Origin: an uncultured Oscillospiraceae bacterium
Lineage (GTDB): Bacteria; Bacillota; Clostridia; Oscillospirales; Oscillospiraceae
Direction: 5' to 3'
Length of the DNA stretch: 30,678 nt
Assembly (NCBI GenBank): GCA_910579485.1
Contig: CAJTVO010000029.1
Span: forward strand, 1-30,678
The notes under the pieces are model-generated. The model made no database searches and was not told where the DNA came from. It worked only from the letters and a program-made list of their open reading frames with translations. The position numbers and the translations under genes were made by a program. Shown here in pieces: positions 6,465-14,404 of the stretch (position 1 is the first letter of the stretch; every line of letters begins with the position of its first letter).

Positions 6465-6859
6465 GATACCGCTCCTTCTATACCCAGCTTGTCCAGATAA
6501 GAAAAAATGACCACATCGTTGCCATTGGGGTCCAGTAATCTGAAGCATCGTATCCCATAGGGCCGGTCTGACAATTCCTCAGAAAATACCAAATAGTTCT
6601 TTTTCTTCAAATGATGGTAACATGCCGACACGTTCTCAGCCTCGATCATAATGCTTGCTGCTCCTTGTGGAAGAGGCGGCTCTCTGCGGATGATCTCCAG
6701 GAAACCTCCGGCGATCAGATACTTGATCCCCCGATCATCGGGTGCATCATTCCAGGAATAATTGGATTCTAATTCCAAGCCTTCTCCATAAAATTTGACA
6801 TTTGCCTCATAGTCCTTCACATAAAAAATTGCACGGAATTCATCCTTGAATAGTTTCAT
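6461..6859 (-). CDS. VOC-fold (glyoxalase/dioxygenase superfamily) protein
   Basis: A 132-residue VOC protein. The recognisable parts are FRAIFYVKDYEANVKFYGEGLEL, GGFLEIIR, ASIMIEAENVSACYHHLKKK and LLDPNGNDVVIFSY. The final-strand glutamate common to metal-binding VOC enzymes is replaced by a hydrophobic residue after DPNGN. It resembles the third island VOC protein (12496-12873): both have YSW, D-G-x-K-Y/F, PYG..CF and DP..N, suggesting duplication. The start at 6859 is behind AAGGAG and lies inside the end of the permease gene (20-base overlap). Confidence 0.78.
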   Translation of the reverse strand: MKLFKDEFRAIFYVKDYEANVKFYGEGLELESNYSWNDAPDDRGIKYLIAGGFLEIIRREPPLPQGAASIMIEAENVSACYHHLKKKNYLVFSEELSDRPYGIRCFRLLDPNGNDVVIFSYLDKLGIEGAVS

Positions 6860-7850
6860 CCTGATTCTCCTTGCCGTCCTTTTTTGATTGGGGATATGAG
6901 GATCCTTTTTTCCCTTTTGCTTGTGGAATGGTAATGGGGTGATTAAACGGAACGCCATCCGCCGCAGGTGTCCGTAGCCTGCGGCCTGTCAACATGAGAG
7001 CAAACAGCGTAACAACATAGGGCAGCATTTTTAGTAATTGCGGCGCAACATTGAAGTCCTGCATCCGCATCCGAAGCGCCTCCATGCCGCCAAAGAGCAG
7101 GCAAGTTAAATAGGAACCGACCGGTGTCCACTGGCCAAAGCGGTTCGCGGCGTATGCCAGGAAACCTCTGTCCGCAGACATACCATTGGTGAACACATTC
7201 AACTGTCCCAGACTTAAAGAGACACCACTTAATCCCACCATGGCGCCGCTCCACAGTACCGCGCTTGTACGCAGGCGATATACATTGACGCCTGCGGTCT
7301 GCAAGACGGACGGATTTTCACCTGCTGCACGCACACGAAGGCCATATTTCGTATGATAAATAACATAGTGCATTACCACGACCATGAGCAGACAAAGATA
7401 AACACATGGATTATGGCCGCTCAAGATGCTGCCTAGGACCGGTGTATCCTTTATAAAGGGGATATCGACAGACCCAAAACCAGGCAACCAAGGTGAAGTT
7501 CCTCTGCTTCCCCAGATTTTATACATGATCAAGTAGGAGAGCCCTGGGCCCAGCAAATTGAGCCCGATACCAATTACAACCTGATCACCACCGCAATAAA
7601 TAGATAGTACGGCAATCAAAACAGAGAGCAGTATGCCAGCCAGCACACCAGCGATCAGGCCGCACCATGGATCGCCGGAATAATATGCGCCCATCGCTGC
7701 AGAAAACGCGCTTGCGATCATAACGCCTTCGATCCCGATATTGATGACTCCCGCGCGTTCAGAAATTGTGCAGGCCAATGTAGCAAGTGCCAACGGAGTC
7801 GCGGTGCGAATCATTGCTGCCAAAAAAGAAATAATGCTTTCCATATCCAT
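6840..7850 (-). CDS. BMP/Nup-type ABC transporter permease (second subunit)
   Basis: A membrane permease of about 336 residues from the BPD_transp_2 class used by purine-nucleoside and sugar importers. It has about nine hydrophobic segments and starts with MESIISFLAAMIRTATPLALA. Other family signatures are SERAGVINIGIEGVM and the cytoplasmic coupling motif GLRVRAAGENPSVLQTAGVNV. The C-terminal 35 residues are hydrophilic and lysine-rich, longer than usual. The ATG at 7850 is chosen because GAGGTG, overlapping the upstream stop, precedes it; GTG at 7856 and ATG at 7844 are alternatives. It pairs with the permease ending at 7860. Confidence 0.9.
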   Translation of the reverse strand: MDMESIISFLAAMIRTATPLALATLACTISERAGVINIGIEGVMIASAFSAAMGAYYSGDPWCGLIAGVLAGILLSVLIAVLSIYCGGDQVVIGIGLNLLGPGLSYLIMYKIWGSRGTSPWLPGFGSVDIPFIKDTPVLGSILSGHNPCVYLCLLMVVVMHYVIYHTKYGLRVRAAGENPSVLQTAGVNVYRLRTSAVLWSGAMVGLSGVSLSLGQLNVFTNGMSADRGFLAYAANRFGQWTPVGSYLTCLLFGGMEALRMRMQDFNVAPQLLKMLPYVVTLFALMLTGRRLRTPAADGVPFNHPITIPQAKGKKGSSYPQSKKDGKENQDETIQG

Positions 7851-7859
7851 ACGCACACC

Positions 7860-8930
7860 TCATCTTCTATTACACCTGGGCATTTTCACTTGCTTTCGGA
7901 TCTTTTCTACCAAAATAGTCTTTACATTGCTCAACGTTGTCCAAAGCGGAGCTGTTGCCACGAAGATAACGACCAATCCCTGTAAAACAGTGATCATATC
8001 GATCGGCACACTATTTCCTAGATTCATACTGATAGACGCGCTTCGCAGCATACCGAAAAACATTGCTGTTACAATGACTGCAAATGGATTCAACAGAGCC
8101 AATGTCGCCACCGTAATACCATCCCACCCGTAACCAGGAGAAAAGCCTAGCATCCAGCGTCCATAAATTGCCAGACACTGTACCGCGCCGGCAAGTCCTG
8201 CGATACCACCGCTGATGAACATTGTGAACATTGTTTTGCGGTATACGTTGATTCCCGCCTGCTCTGATGCTACAGGATTTGTGCCGATCATCCGGATACC
8301 AAAACCGGCCGGTGTGCGATAAAGCATCCCAGCTACCAGCAGTACGCATATAACAGCTAAGATAATGCCATAGTTCATTTGGGTGTTGCTGTAAAATCGC
8401 GGCAATACGGCTCCGTCCAGTATCTTGTTGGTTTCTGTCGTGCTGGCTCCTTCCCGTAGAAAGTGATATTTTACTAGGTATTCACAGAACGATGAACCGA
8501 TGGAATTCATCATAACTGTACCAACAAACAGCGCGGCCAAGTTTCTCCCTACCATCACCGTAGGGATCAGCGCCCAGATGCCGCCAGCCACAAAACCGGC
8601 CATGAGCGCGATCAGTAAAGGGATCGGCCAGGGCAAATCAAGATAGACCCCCACAAGGACTGCCGCTAATCCACCAACCAGCAGCTGTCCCTCTGCGCCG
8701 ATATTGAACACGCCGCCTTGAAATGCAACGACTGCACTCAAACCCGTGAATATCAGGGGGATCATATAGGCCAAGACGCCCATCACGCCACTAAAACTGC
8801 CAAAAGAACCTCTTATTACCTGCATATATACAGTAAAGGGATCTGCACCTGTGGCCCACATGATCATGCCGCCGAAAAACAATGCCAGTGCTAATGAGTA
8901 CAGAGAATACCGAAAGCCTTGCTTTTTCAT
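7860..8930 (-). CDS. BMP/Nup-type ABC transporter permease (first subunit)
   Basis: A 356-residue permease with an N-terminal cytoplasmic start (MKKQGFRYSLYSLALALFFG) and eight or so hydrophobic segments. Family motifs are GLSAVVAFQGGVFNIGAEGQ, which parallels INIGIEG in the partner, and the coupling stretch GFGIRMIGTNPVASEQAGINVYR. Such permeases form a heterodimer in importers of purine nucleosides (NupPQ-like). The ATG at 8930 follows GGAGGG; an in-frame start at 8975 would lie in the hairpin upstream. A strong hairpin (8954-8987) separates it from the binding protein. Confidence 0.9.
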   Translation of the reverse strand: MKKQGFRYSLYSLALALFFGGMIMWATGADPFTVYMQVIRGSFGSFSGVMGVLAYMIPLIFTGLSAVVAFQGGVFNIGAEGQLLVGGLAAVLVGVYLDLPWPIPLLIALMAGFVAGGIWALIPTVMVGRNLAALFVGTVMMNSIGSSFCEYLVKYHFLREGASTTETNKILDGAVLPRFYSNTQMNYGIILAVICVLLVAGMLYRTPAGFGIRMIGTNPVASEQAGINVYRKTMFTMFISGGIAGLAGAVQCLAIYGRWMLGFSPGYGWDGITVATLALLNPFAVIVTAMFFGMLRSASISMNLGNSVPIDMITVLQGLVVIFVATAPLWTTLSNVKTILVEKIRKQVKMPRCNRR

Positions 8931-8953
8931 AGTCCCTCCTATCCTGTAAGTTG

Positions 8954-8987
8954 TGCTCCCGGTCAATGGTGCCATTGGCCGGGAGCA
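8954..8987 (-). other. intercistronic hairpin between binding protein and permeases
   Basis: Two 16-base arms (8954-8969 and 8972-8987) with one wobble pair form a strong GC-rich stem. No T-run follows on the - strand. This fits a 3' stabiliser for the binding-protein part of the mRNA, rather than a full terminator. Confidence 0.6.
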
Positions 8988-8996
8988 GGTTTCTTG

Positions 8997-10019
8997 TCAG
9001 TCCTGTATCTCTTCGCGAGTAAGAGGTACGCTGATACTGCCATTGGCAATGCCGTCTTCCGCTGCATTCACCGCATCCCAGATCTCTTGGGAGATATCAA
9101 CAGTACTCCCCTCGGTCTGGATCTCACAAGCTTTCTCGGCACAACCCATGGAAACGACTCCGCCCTGGAAAGTACCATCCAGCGCTGAATTGATCGCATG
9201 CTGGGCTGCAACAGGAAACAGACGGATAGCCGAAGCAAAATTTGTCTCAGGTGCATCCGCGTTGACATTGCCGTCATAACCGATGGTATAGAATCCAAGC
9301 TCTTTTCCTGCTTCAAGGATGCCCAGGCCAGCGGTGGAGGCTGCATGGTAGATAATATCGGCCCCTTGATTGTGCATAGATATCGCAAGTTCTTTGCAGG
9401 CTGCAATATCATCCCAGGATTGCAAGTATTCTACCAGCACTTCGATTTCCGGGTCGACGCTCTTTGCTCCAGCGGTAAGACCGGCAGCATTCATATTACA
9501 ATTATAGATATCGAATGCCGCGATAAAACCAATGATATTCGTTTTGGTCATCATACCAGCCATAACGCCAACCATGTAGCTCAACTCGTTCTCGCGCCAG
9601 GCGTAGCACGCAACATTATCGCAGTCCACTTCTGCATCGATCAGCATAAAATTCTGATCAGGATAGTTGGGCGCTACGCTCTCTACGCTCGTTCCCTGGC
9701 TAAAACCGAGAGAAATGATCAGATCATAATCTCCAGCATCCGCATAGCCGCGAAGCAGAGGCTCATATTCGGCTGCATCCATGGGTTCAGAGTAATCAAA
9801 CTCCAGATCCATGGTCTCACAAATGCTTTTTACGCCATAGTACAGGGAATCGTTGTACGTTTTGTCGCCCAAACCGCCGGTAGCAAACACTACGGCGATT
9901 TTGCCTGCGCTATTGCTCACGCTGCCGTCTGAGGAGGGAGCTTTTTGGTTCTTGCTGCCGCACGCTGTGAGACCGAGTACCATAACCAGTGCCAGGACCA
10001 GTGCAAAGATCTTTTTCAT
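8997..10019 (-). CDS. BMP-family substrate-binding lipoprotein
   Basis: A 340-residue extracytoplasmic binding protein. The signal peptide MKKIFALVLALVMVLGLTAC ends in a lipobox with C20 and is followed by a Ser/Asn-rich linker. The mature part has BMP/PnrA family marks: IAVVFATGGLGDKTYNDSLY, YADAGDYDLIISLGFSQG, and the YHAASTAGLGILEAGKELG / YTIGYDGN region. Relatives bind purine nucleosides (PnrA, NupN), and the neighbouring guanine-deaminase-type gene suits a purine-like ligand. It follows the ATPase gene, unlike the common order with the binding protein first, and hairpins lie on both sides of it. Confidence 0.92.
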   Translation of the reverse strand: MKKIFALVLALVMVLGLTACGSKNQKAPSSDGSVSNSAGKIAVVFATGGLGDKTYNDSLYYGVKSICETMDLEFDYSEPMDAAEYEPLLRGYADAGDYDLIISLGFSQGTSVESVAPNYPDQNFMLIDAEVDCDNVACYAWRENELSYMVGVMAGMMTKTNIIGFIAAFDIYNCNMNAAGLTAGAKSVDPEIEVLVEYLQSWDDIAACKELAISMHNQGADIIYHAASTAGLGILEAGKELGFYTIGYDGNVNADAPETNFASAIRLFPVAAQHAINSALDGTFQGGVVSMGCAEKACEIQTEGSTVDISQEIWDAVNAAEDGIANGSISVPLTREEIQD

Positions 10020-10051
10020 GTTGTACTCCTTTTCGTTTGTTTATTTTATTA

Positions 10052-10082
10052 AAATCCTGCGGAGTAGTCCGCAGCGGATTTT
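10052..10082 (-). terminator. attenuator-like hairpin between ATPase and binding-protein genes
   Basis: A hairpin with AAATCC and TGCGGA arms (10071-10082 region pairing with 10052-10063, 2-base bulge, GTAG loop) is followed on the - strand by TTTTAATAAAATAAA. It overlaps the ATPase stop. It may be a partial terminator or mark a processing point. Confidence 0.5.
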
Positions 10083-11632
10083 CAGCTGTCAACACCTAAC
10101 ATCAGCCGGCCTAGCGATTCGCGAGTTGCATCCTTTGCCTGCAATTCGCCCACGATCTTCCCGCGGAGCATGACTGCTATTCGATCCGCTGTGTTCAGCA
10201 ACTCATCCAGATCACTGGAAATCAGCAGGACGGACGTTCCTTTATCTGCCGCTGAAATGATGGCTTGCTGGATGCTGTTGGCAGAGGCAAAATCCACACC
10301 TCGGGTAGGCTGTGAGGCGATCAACAGCTTTAATGGCACCGATAACTCACGGCCTACTACGATTTTCTGCTGGTTACCGCCAGAAAGTGTGCCCACAGTA
10401 ACATCCACACTGGTGGCTCGTATATCAAACGTGTTCTTGATGGAATTTGCATTTATGTCCACAGCATTCCAGTCTTCCCACAGCCGGTTCGAGGCAAAGG
10501 GGGGCTGATCGAAGCGATTTAGGATCAAATTCTCTTTTAAACTGAATGGAAGGATCAACCCTCGTCCCTGACGATCGTCCGGGATCGATCCCACTCCCAT
10601 ACCGCGGATCTTTTTAGTATTCAGATTCCGAATATCCTTTCCATCAAAAGAGATCGTACCCTCTGAGGCAGGGAGCAGCCCAATCAGTACCTGCGCCAAC
10701 TGTGTTTGACCATTTCCCTCAATGCCAGCGATACCGAGGATCTCTCCTCTTCGAATATCTAGGTCAATGGCATCCAAAATTTTCTGGCCTCTGTTTCCCT
10801 CAACACTTAGATGTTCGATTTTTAATACCGTTTCTTGGTGGATAGATTGGCGTGTCCTTTTGTTGGTCTCCACTGTTTTTCCTACCATCAGCTCCGCCAG
10901 AGCCTGCTGGTCTGTTTCCTGAGGCGTTGTTGTTGCAACGACCTTTCCGCGGCGCATAACGGTCATGCGGTCCGCGATCTGATAGACCTCTTTCAGCTTG
11001 TGCGTGATAAAAATAATGGACTTGCCTTGCTTACGCAGACCGTCGATGATCTCAAAAAGCTTGTCCGACTCTTGAGGCGTCAGTAAAGCGGTCGGCTCAT
11101 CCAAAATCAAAATATTGGCTTTTCGATACAGTAGTTTTACGATCTCTACACGTTGCTGTACACCGATCGGCAGCTTATAGACCGGAGATCCAGCATCCAT
11201 ATCAAAGCCGTATTCCTCCGTCAGATGCTTAATAGTATCCTCTGCTTTCTTATGATCCAGTTGAAATATATTTTTCGTGATCTCTTGACCAAGTGTAACG
11301 TTCTCAGCCACTGTCATATAGGGGATCAGCATCAATTCCTGGTGGACCATGCCGATCCCTTTTTCGATCGCCATGGCACTATCTTTCAATGTGACCTCTG
11401 CTCCGTCCATGCAAATAGTCCCTTCGTCAGGCTGCTGAAGTCCGTAAATGATTTTTACCAGAGTGCTTTTGCCTGCGCCATTTTCTCCCAAGAGCGCGTG
11501 GACCTCGCCCTTATGCAGGGTAAACGATACGTGATCGTTGGCAACAACAGAATTGCCAAATCTTTTTGTTACGCTCCGTACTTCCAGTACAGGTATGGTA
11601 TCCATCATTGTTTGATTTGAGGATGCTCCCAC
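10082..11632 (-). CDS. BMP/Nup-type ABC transporter ATPase (two nucleotide-binding domains)
   Basis: A 516-residue ATPase with two fused domains. Domain 1 has Walker A GENGAGKST, a degenerate signature (IGVQQRVEI) and Walker B ILILDEPT. Domain 2 has a degenerate Walker A (GIEGNGQTQ), signature TLSGGNQQK and LLIASQPTRGVD. One good and one degenerate site is normal for NupO/YufO and sugar-importer ATPases. GTG at 11632 is chosen because AAAGGAG lies 9 bases upstream; ATG at 11608/11605 has no such site, and the ATG at 11680 would overlap the gntR promoter. It is the first gene of the seven-gene importer operon. Confidence 0.9.
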   Translation of the reverse strand: MGASSNQTMMDTIPVLEVRSVTKRFGNSVVANDHVSFTLHKGEVHALLGENGAGKSTLVKIIYGLQQPDEGTICMDGAEVTLKDSAMAIEKGIGMVHQELMLIPYMTVAENVTLGQEITKNIFQLDHKKAEDTIKHLTEEYGFDMDAGSPVYKLPIGVQQRVEIVKLLYRKANILILDEPTALLTPQESDKLFEIIDGLRKQGKSIIFITHKLKEVYQIADRMTVMRRGKVVATTTPQETDQQALAELMVGKTVETNKRTRQSIHQETVLKIEHLSVEGNRGQKILDAIDLDIRRGEILGIAGIEGNGQTQLAQVLIGLLPASEGTISFDGKDIRNLNTKKIRGMGVGSIPDDRQGRGLILPFSLKENLILNRFDQPPFASNRLWEDWNAVDINANSIKNTFDIRATSVDVTVGTLSGGNQQKIVVGRELSVPLKLLIASQPTRGVDFASANSIQQAIISAADKGTSVLLISSDLDELLNTADRIAVMLRGKIVGELQAKDATRESLGRLMLGVDS

Positions 11633-11673
11633 ATTCAACAACTCCTTTATCCGTCCAGTTTTCACAAATATGC

Positions 11674-11702
11674 TTGTCAACGCGAGTAAATCAAGTTATA
11701 AT
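11674..11702 (+). promoter_or_regulatory. sigma-A promoter of gntR
   Basis: TTGTCA (11674-11679) and a perfect TATAAT (11697-11702) are 17 bases apart. The divergent importer operon starts at 11632, so both transcription starts must lie within about 120 bases. The - strand promoter is not clear to me, although TTGACA overlaps on that strand at 11680-11675. Confidence 0.75.
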
Positions 11703-11752
11703 AAATATTACAATGCAACGTGTGGCGATCCCGCCAAAAGAGGAGGACTGGA

Positions 11753-12490
11753 ATGCTTCGTATATCTGCGGAAAATAAGCAGGTGAAACTGCGCAAACAA
11801 TTGGGAAAGCTGATCCAATCCTATCAACTAGGGGACCGGTTGCCATCGGAACCGGTTTTGGCTGAGCGGTATGGTGTGAGTCGGAGTACAGTTCGGGATG
11901 TGCTAACGCAGTTAGAGACAGAGGGGTTTATCACCCGCCGGCAGGGGAGTGGTACCTACATAAGCCGTATGCCGATCAATCAGGACGAGAGTCTTCTCTA
12001 CTTTATGGACTTTTCGACACTGATCGCCAAGCAGGGGCATACGCCTAATGTCCAGCAATTGAGTTTTGTAAAGCAAAAAGCAGGCTTGTTTTTTTCCAGC
12101 CGGTTTGATATTTCAGAGAATGATAAGGTCGTTACTCGCCGATGCCTCTATACGGCTGATGAGCATTTCTGTGTCCTGTCCGAGGATACATTCCCGCTGT
12201 CATTTATCAATAATGGGCAATATAATTTTCTGACTCGGTCCGATAATATCGACCTGCGCCTCTACCTTTATACCTTGACTGGACGTACGGCCTATCGGGA
12301 CGAAACTACTCTGAGTGTCATATATCCGTCTGAATATCCATTTCTGACAACGCTAGTTCCTGAATACCAGCCGCTGTTGTTTATGAGCAGTATAGGATAT
12401 GATAAGCAGAACAAACCGTTCACTTGTGCGCAGATTTATTCAGATACCCGCTATATACGCTATAAACTGAACAGAAAAATTGTAGAATAA
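11753..12490 (+). CDS. GntR-family regulator with UTRA ligand domain (HutC-type)
   Basis: A 245-residue regulator. The N-terminal winged helix (about 10-75) shows GDRLPSEPVLAERYGVSRSTVRDVLTQLETEGFI followed by the wing RRQGSGTYI. The rest (about 85-240) is a UTRA ligand-binding domain ending in the usual YSDTRYIRYKLNR. HutC-type GntR proteins are usually repressors released by a pathway metabolite. It is divergent from the importer operon and convergent with the VOC gene at 12496, so it probably controls the whole island. The start at 11753 follows GAGGAGG. Confidence 0.9.
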   Translation: MLRISAENKQVKLRKQLGKLIQSYQLGDRLPSEPVLAERYGVSRSTVRDVLTQLETEGFITRRQGSGTYISRMPINQDESLLYFMDFSTLIAKQGHTPNVQQLSFVKQKAGLFFSSRFDISENDKVVTRRCLYTADEHFCVLSEDTFPLSFINNGQYNFLTRSDNIDLRLYLYTLTGRTAYRDETTLSVIYPSEYPFLTTLVPEYQPLLFMSSIGYDKQNKPFTCAQIYSDTRYIRYKLNRKIVE

Positions 12491-12495
12491 CCCTA

Positions 12496-12873
12496 TCAAT
12501 GTCCATTCGCATAGATATTGATCAAATTACATAACGGATCGCGGATGGCAAAACAATGTGTACCATAGGGCTTGATAAGGGGAGAGGTCAAAACTTGCTC
12601 TGGCATCAGCTCTTTGGTGCGCGCATAGAACGCCTCCACATCGTTGCATTCAATATTGAGTGCGACTGGACCTAGCGCCATAGGATGATCTTGGCACAGG
12701 ATCACGAGGGCACTGCTGCCGATCCTAAATTTGGCTCCGCAGTCAGTTGTACTTTCATACCAGCTATAGTATGGAGGGATTCCCAATAGACTTTCGTAAA
12801 AAGATGTCTGCGCGTTTATTTTGTCTGCCGGTGTGTATACCAGGACCTGCATGGTACCTGTCAGATGGTCCAT
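12496..12873 (-). CDS. VOC-fold (glyoxalase/dioxygenase superfamily) protein
   Basis: A 125-residue VOC protein: MQVLVYTPADK, TSFYESLLGIPPYYSWY, GAKFRIGSSALVILC, VALNIECNDVEAFYA, and KPYGTHCFAIRDPLCNLINIY at the C-terminus. Normal metal-ligand positions are occupied by Val, Leu and Ile/Asn, so metal binding is doubtful. It looks like a paralogue of the protein at 6461-6859. The start at 12873 has AAAAGGAG upstream, inside the end of the deaminase gene, and lies 4 bases after that gene's stop, so the two form one operon. It ends 5 bases from the convergent gntR stop. Confidence 0.78.
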   Translation of the reverse strand: MDHLTGTMQVLVYTPADKINAQTSFYESLLGIPPYYSWYESTTDCGAKFRIGSSALVILCQDHPMALGPVALNIECNDVEAFYARTKELMPEQVLTSPLIKPYGTHCFAIRDPLCNLINIYANGH

Positions 12874-12877
12874 CAGT

Positions 12878-14170
12878 TCACGCTCCTTTTCTGTAAACTT
12901 CCCGTCCATTGATGTACTTGCGGACAATATCTCTGTCATCCGAAAGAGATATGATGCGCTCCAGCCGTTCATAGACTGTCCGCTGATTTCGGTCTTTGAT
13001 CCGGCTGTCGTCTATTACCACTGCGTCAAAGCAGTAGTCTTTTTCAAAACTGCCGCTTTTCCATAAAATGCCGCCCCCTTTGGTGGCCAAGTAAAATGCA
13101 CCAGGTAAAGATAAGATACGCTTTTTTTGCTCGGCCATCCCGTTTGCTCGATCGATTTTAGTGGAAAGAACCGCCTCAAATATGGTCTTGAACAGATTGA
13201 GTGTATTCCCGCCACCCACATCCGTTCCCAAACCGACCTCGATCCCTTCGTCAAGATACTGTAAGACCGGTGCAGTCATACCGCTACTGTTTAGGTTCGA
13301 TTGTGGACAGTGTGCTACAAGAACATGATTGCGTTTCAGCGCTTCCTGCTCTGCCTTGGATGAAAAGACACAGTGGGCCATGATGCTACACGGGATACCA
13401 TTTAACAGTCCGTGACGTTCATATGCCTGAGCATAATAGGCCAGAGTAGGGTCGATGCTTTTTACCCATGCAATTTCGTCACGGGACTCGGATAAATGTG
13501 ACTGTACTGGAACCTGAAACTCCTGAGCCAATTTTCCCAGTCCTGCCAGAGATACCTCCGTGCAGGTAGGAAAATATCTGGGTGTGATGATGGGATAAAC
13601 CGCTCCTACACCGTTTTTGCATTTTTCCAGCCAAATTCTTGTTTCATGCAAAGTTTCCTCCGTACTGCGCAGTAACTCTGGGTTACAGTTTCGGTCCATA
13701 CTTACATTCCCAACATAGCCGGCAAAACCATATTCGTTTAGGATATCCATTAGAATGTGCGTTGCTTCTATGTCGGATGTTGCATAGGCGCAGACCCGCG
13801 TTGTAGGTGTGGTCTGCAATTTTTTGACAAAATCCGTATAAGCTGCTTTTGCATATGCGGGATCTCGAAATTTTGCCTCATCAGGAAATGCGTACCGATC
13901 AAACCATGTGTTCCATTTCCCGTTTTCAATATTTTGCCCGATCCCTTGAAAAGGGGATTGGGAAGCATGTACATGGATATCACACATACCCGGAATAATA
14001 AATGCATTACCGAAATCGTGGACTTCTATCCCTGCAAGATGTGGTGGGAGTTTGTCATAAGTTCCAGCTACCTTTCCATTTTCACACACCAAATATGTGT
14101 TCTCTCTTATCAGAAAATGCTCCCGCTCCGGGGTGTATGCTATGGTTCCTTTTAAGGCATATGTATACAT
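12878..14170 (-). CDS. guaD: guanine deaminase family amidohydrolase
   Basis: A 430-residue cyclic amidohydrolase. Zinc ligands are visible at H66 and H68 (DIHVH after PG), H225 (SHLSE), H266 (MAHC) and D317 (GLGTDVGGG). E228 in HLSE is the expected proton shuttle. Q71 (HASQ) and R198 (ITPR) match substrate-contact residues of guanine deaminases, and VSMDRN is another family mark. Expected reaction: guanine plus water gives xanthine plus ammonia. Related members deaminate pterins, 8-oxoguanine or triazines, so the substrate is not certain. The ATG at 14170 is chosen because GGAGGT precedes it. A VOC gene follows 4 bases after the stop. Confidence 0.85.
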   Translation of the reverse strand: MYTYALKGTIAYTPEREHFLIRENTYLVCENGKVAGTYDKLPPHLAGIEVHDFGNAFIIPGMCDIHVHASQSPFQGIGQNIENGKWNTWFDRYAFPDEAKFRDPAYAKAAYTDFVKKLQTTPTTRVCAYATSDIEATHILMDILNEYGFAGYVGNVSMDRNCNPELLRSTEETLHETRIWLEKCKNGVGAVYPIITPRYFPTCTEVSLAGLGKLAQEFQVPVQSHLSESRDEIAWVKSIDPTLAYYAQAYERHGLLNGIPCSIMAHCVFSSKAEQEALKRNHVLVAHCPQSNLNSSGMTAPVLQYLDEGIEVGLGTDVGGGNTLNLFKTIFEAVLSTKIDRANGMAEQKKRILSLPGAFYLATKGGGILWKSGSFEKDYCFDAVVIDDSRIKDRNQRTVYERLERIISLSDDRDIVRKYINGREVYRKGA

Positions 14171-14213
14171 TGCTACCTCCAGTGTCAAAGCAAAAGTGCT
14201 TTGCGTTTTGTAA

Positions 14214-14243
14214 ATCTTAGCAGATTTTTTGCGGATTTGTCAA
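14214..14243 (-). promoter_or_regulatory. sigma-A promoter of the guaD-VOC operon
   Basis: On the - strand, TTGACA (14243-14238) and TAAGAT (14219-14214) are 18 bases apart. A 7-bp inverted repeat (14186-14203, CAAAGCA...TGCTTTG) lies just downstream near the transcription start, a good operator position for the GntR protein. Confidence 0.65.
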
Positions 14244-14326
14244 TATAATTTTGTGCGATTCTGTCAATTTCGACGTTCTGTTCAATTTATAACTTTGCTG
14301 AGGCGGTGCAAACTAGTGATAAAATC

Positions 14327-14362
14327 AAATTGTCAGACAACTTCAAAGTTGTCTGACAATTT
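14327..14362. repeat. perfect 15-bp inverted repeat containing two TTGTCNGACAA palindromes
   Basis: Arms 14327-14341 and 14348-14362 are exact reverse complements with a 6-base spacer. Each arm holds its own 11-bp palindrome (TTGTCAGACAA at 14330-14340 and TTGTCTGACAA at 14349-14359). It lies between the guaD promoter and the spoIVB stop. It could be an operator, a recombinase arm site, or a replacement terminator for spoIVB (a TTTTA stretch follows nearby on the - strand). Confidence 0.8.
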
Positions 14363-14404
14363 TGGAGAAAAGCATCGTGTGGGTATTGCTGCTATTCCGC
14401 GATG

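Noticed and set aside
11633..14404. Purine riboswitch upstream of the importer or guaD operon
   Set aside because: I looked for the conserved purine-aptamer core and loop-loop pattern in both leaders and did not see it. Control by the GntR regulator is the simpler reading.
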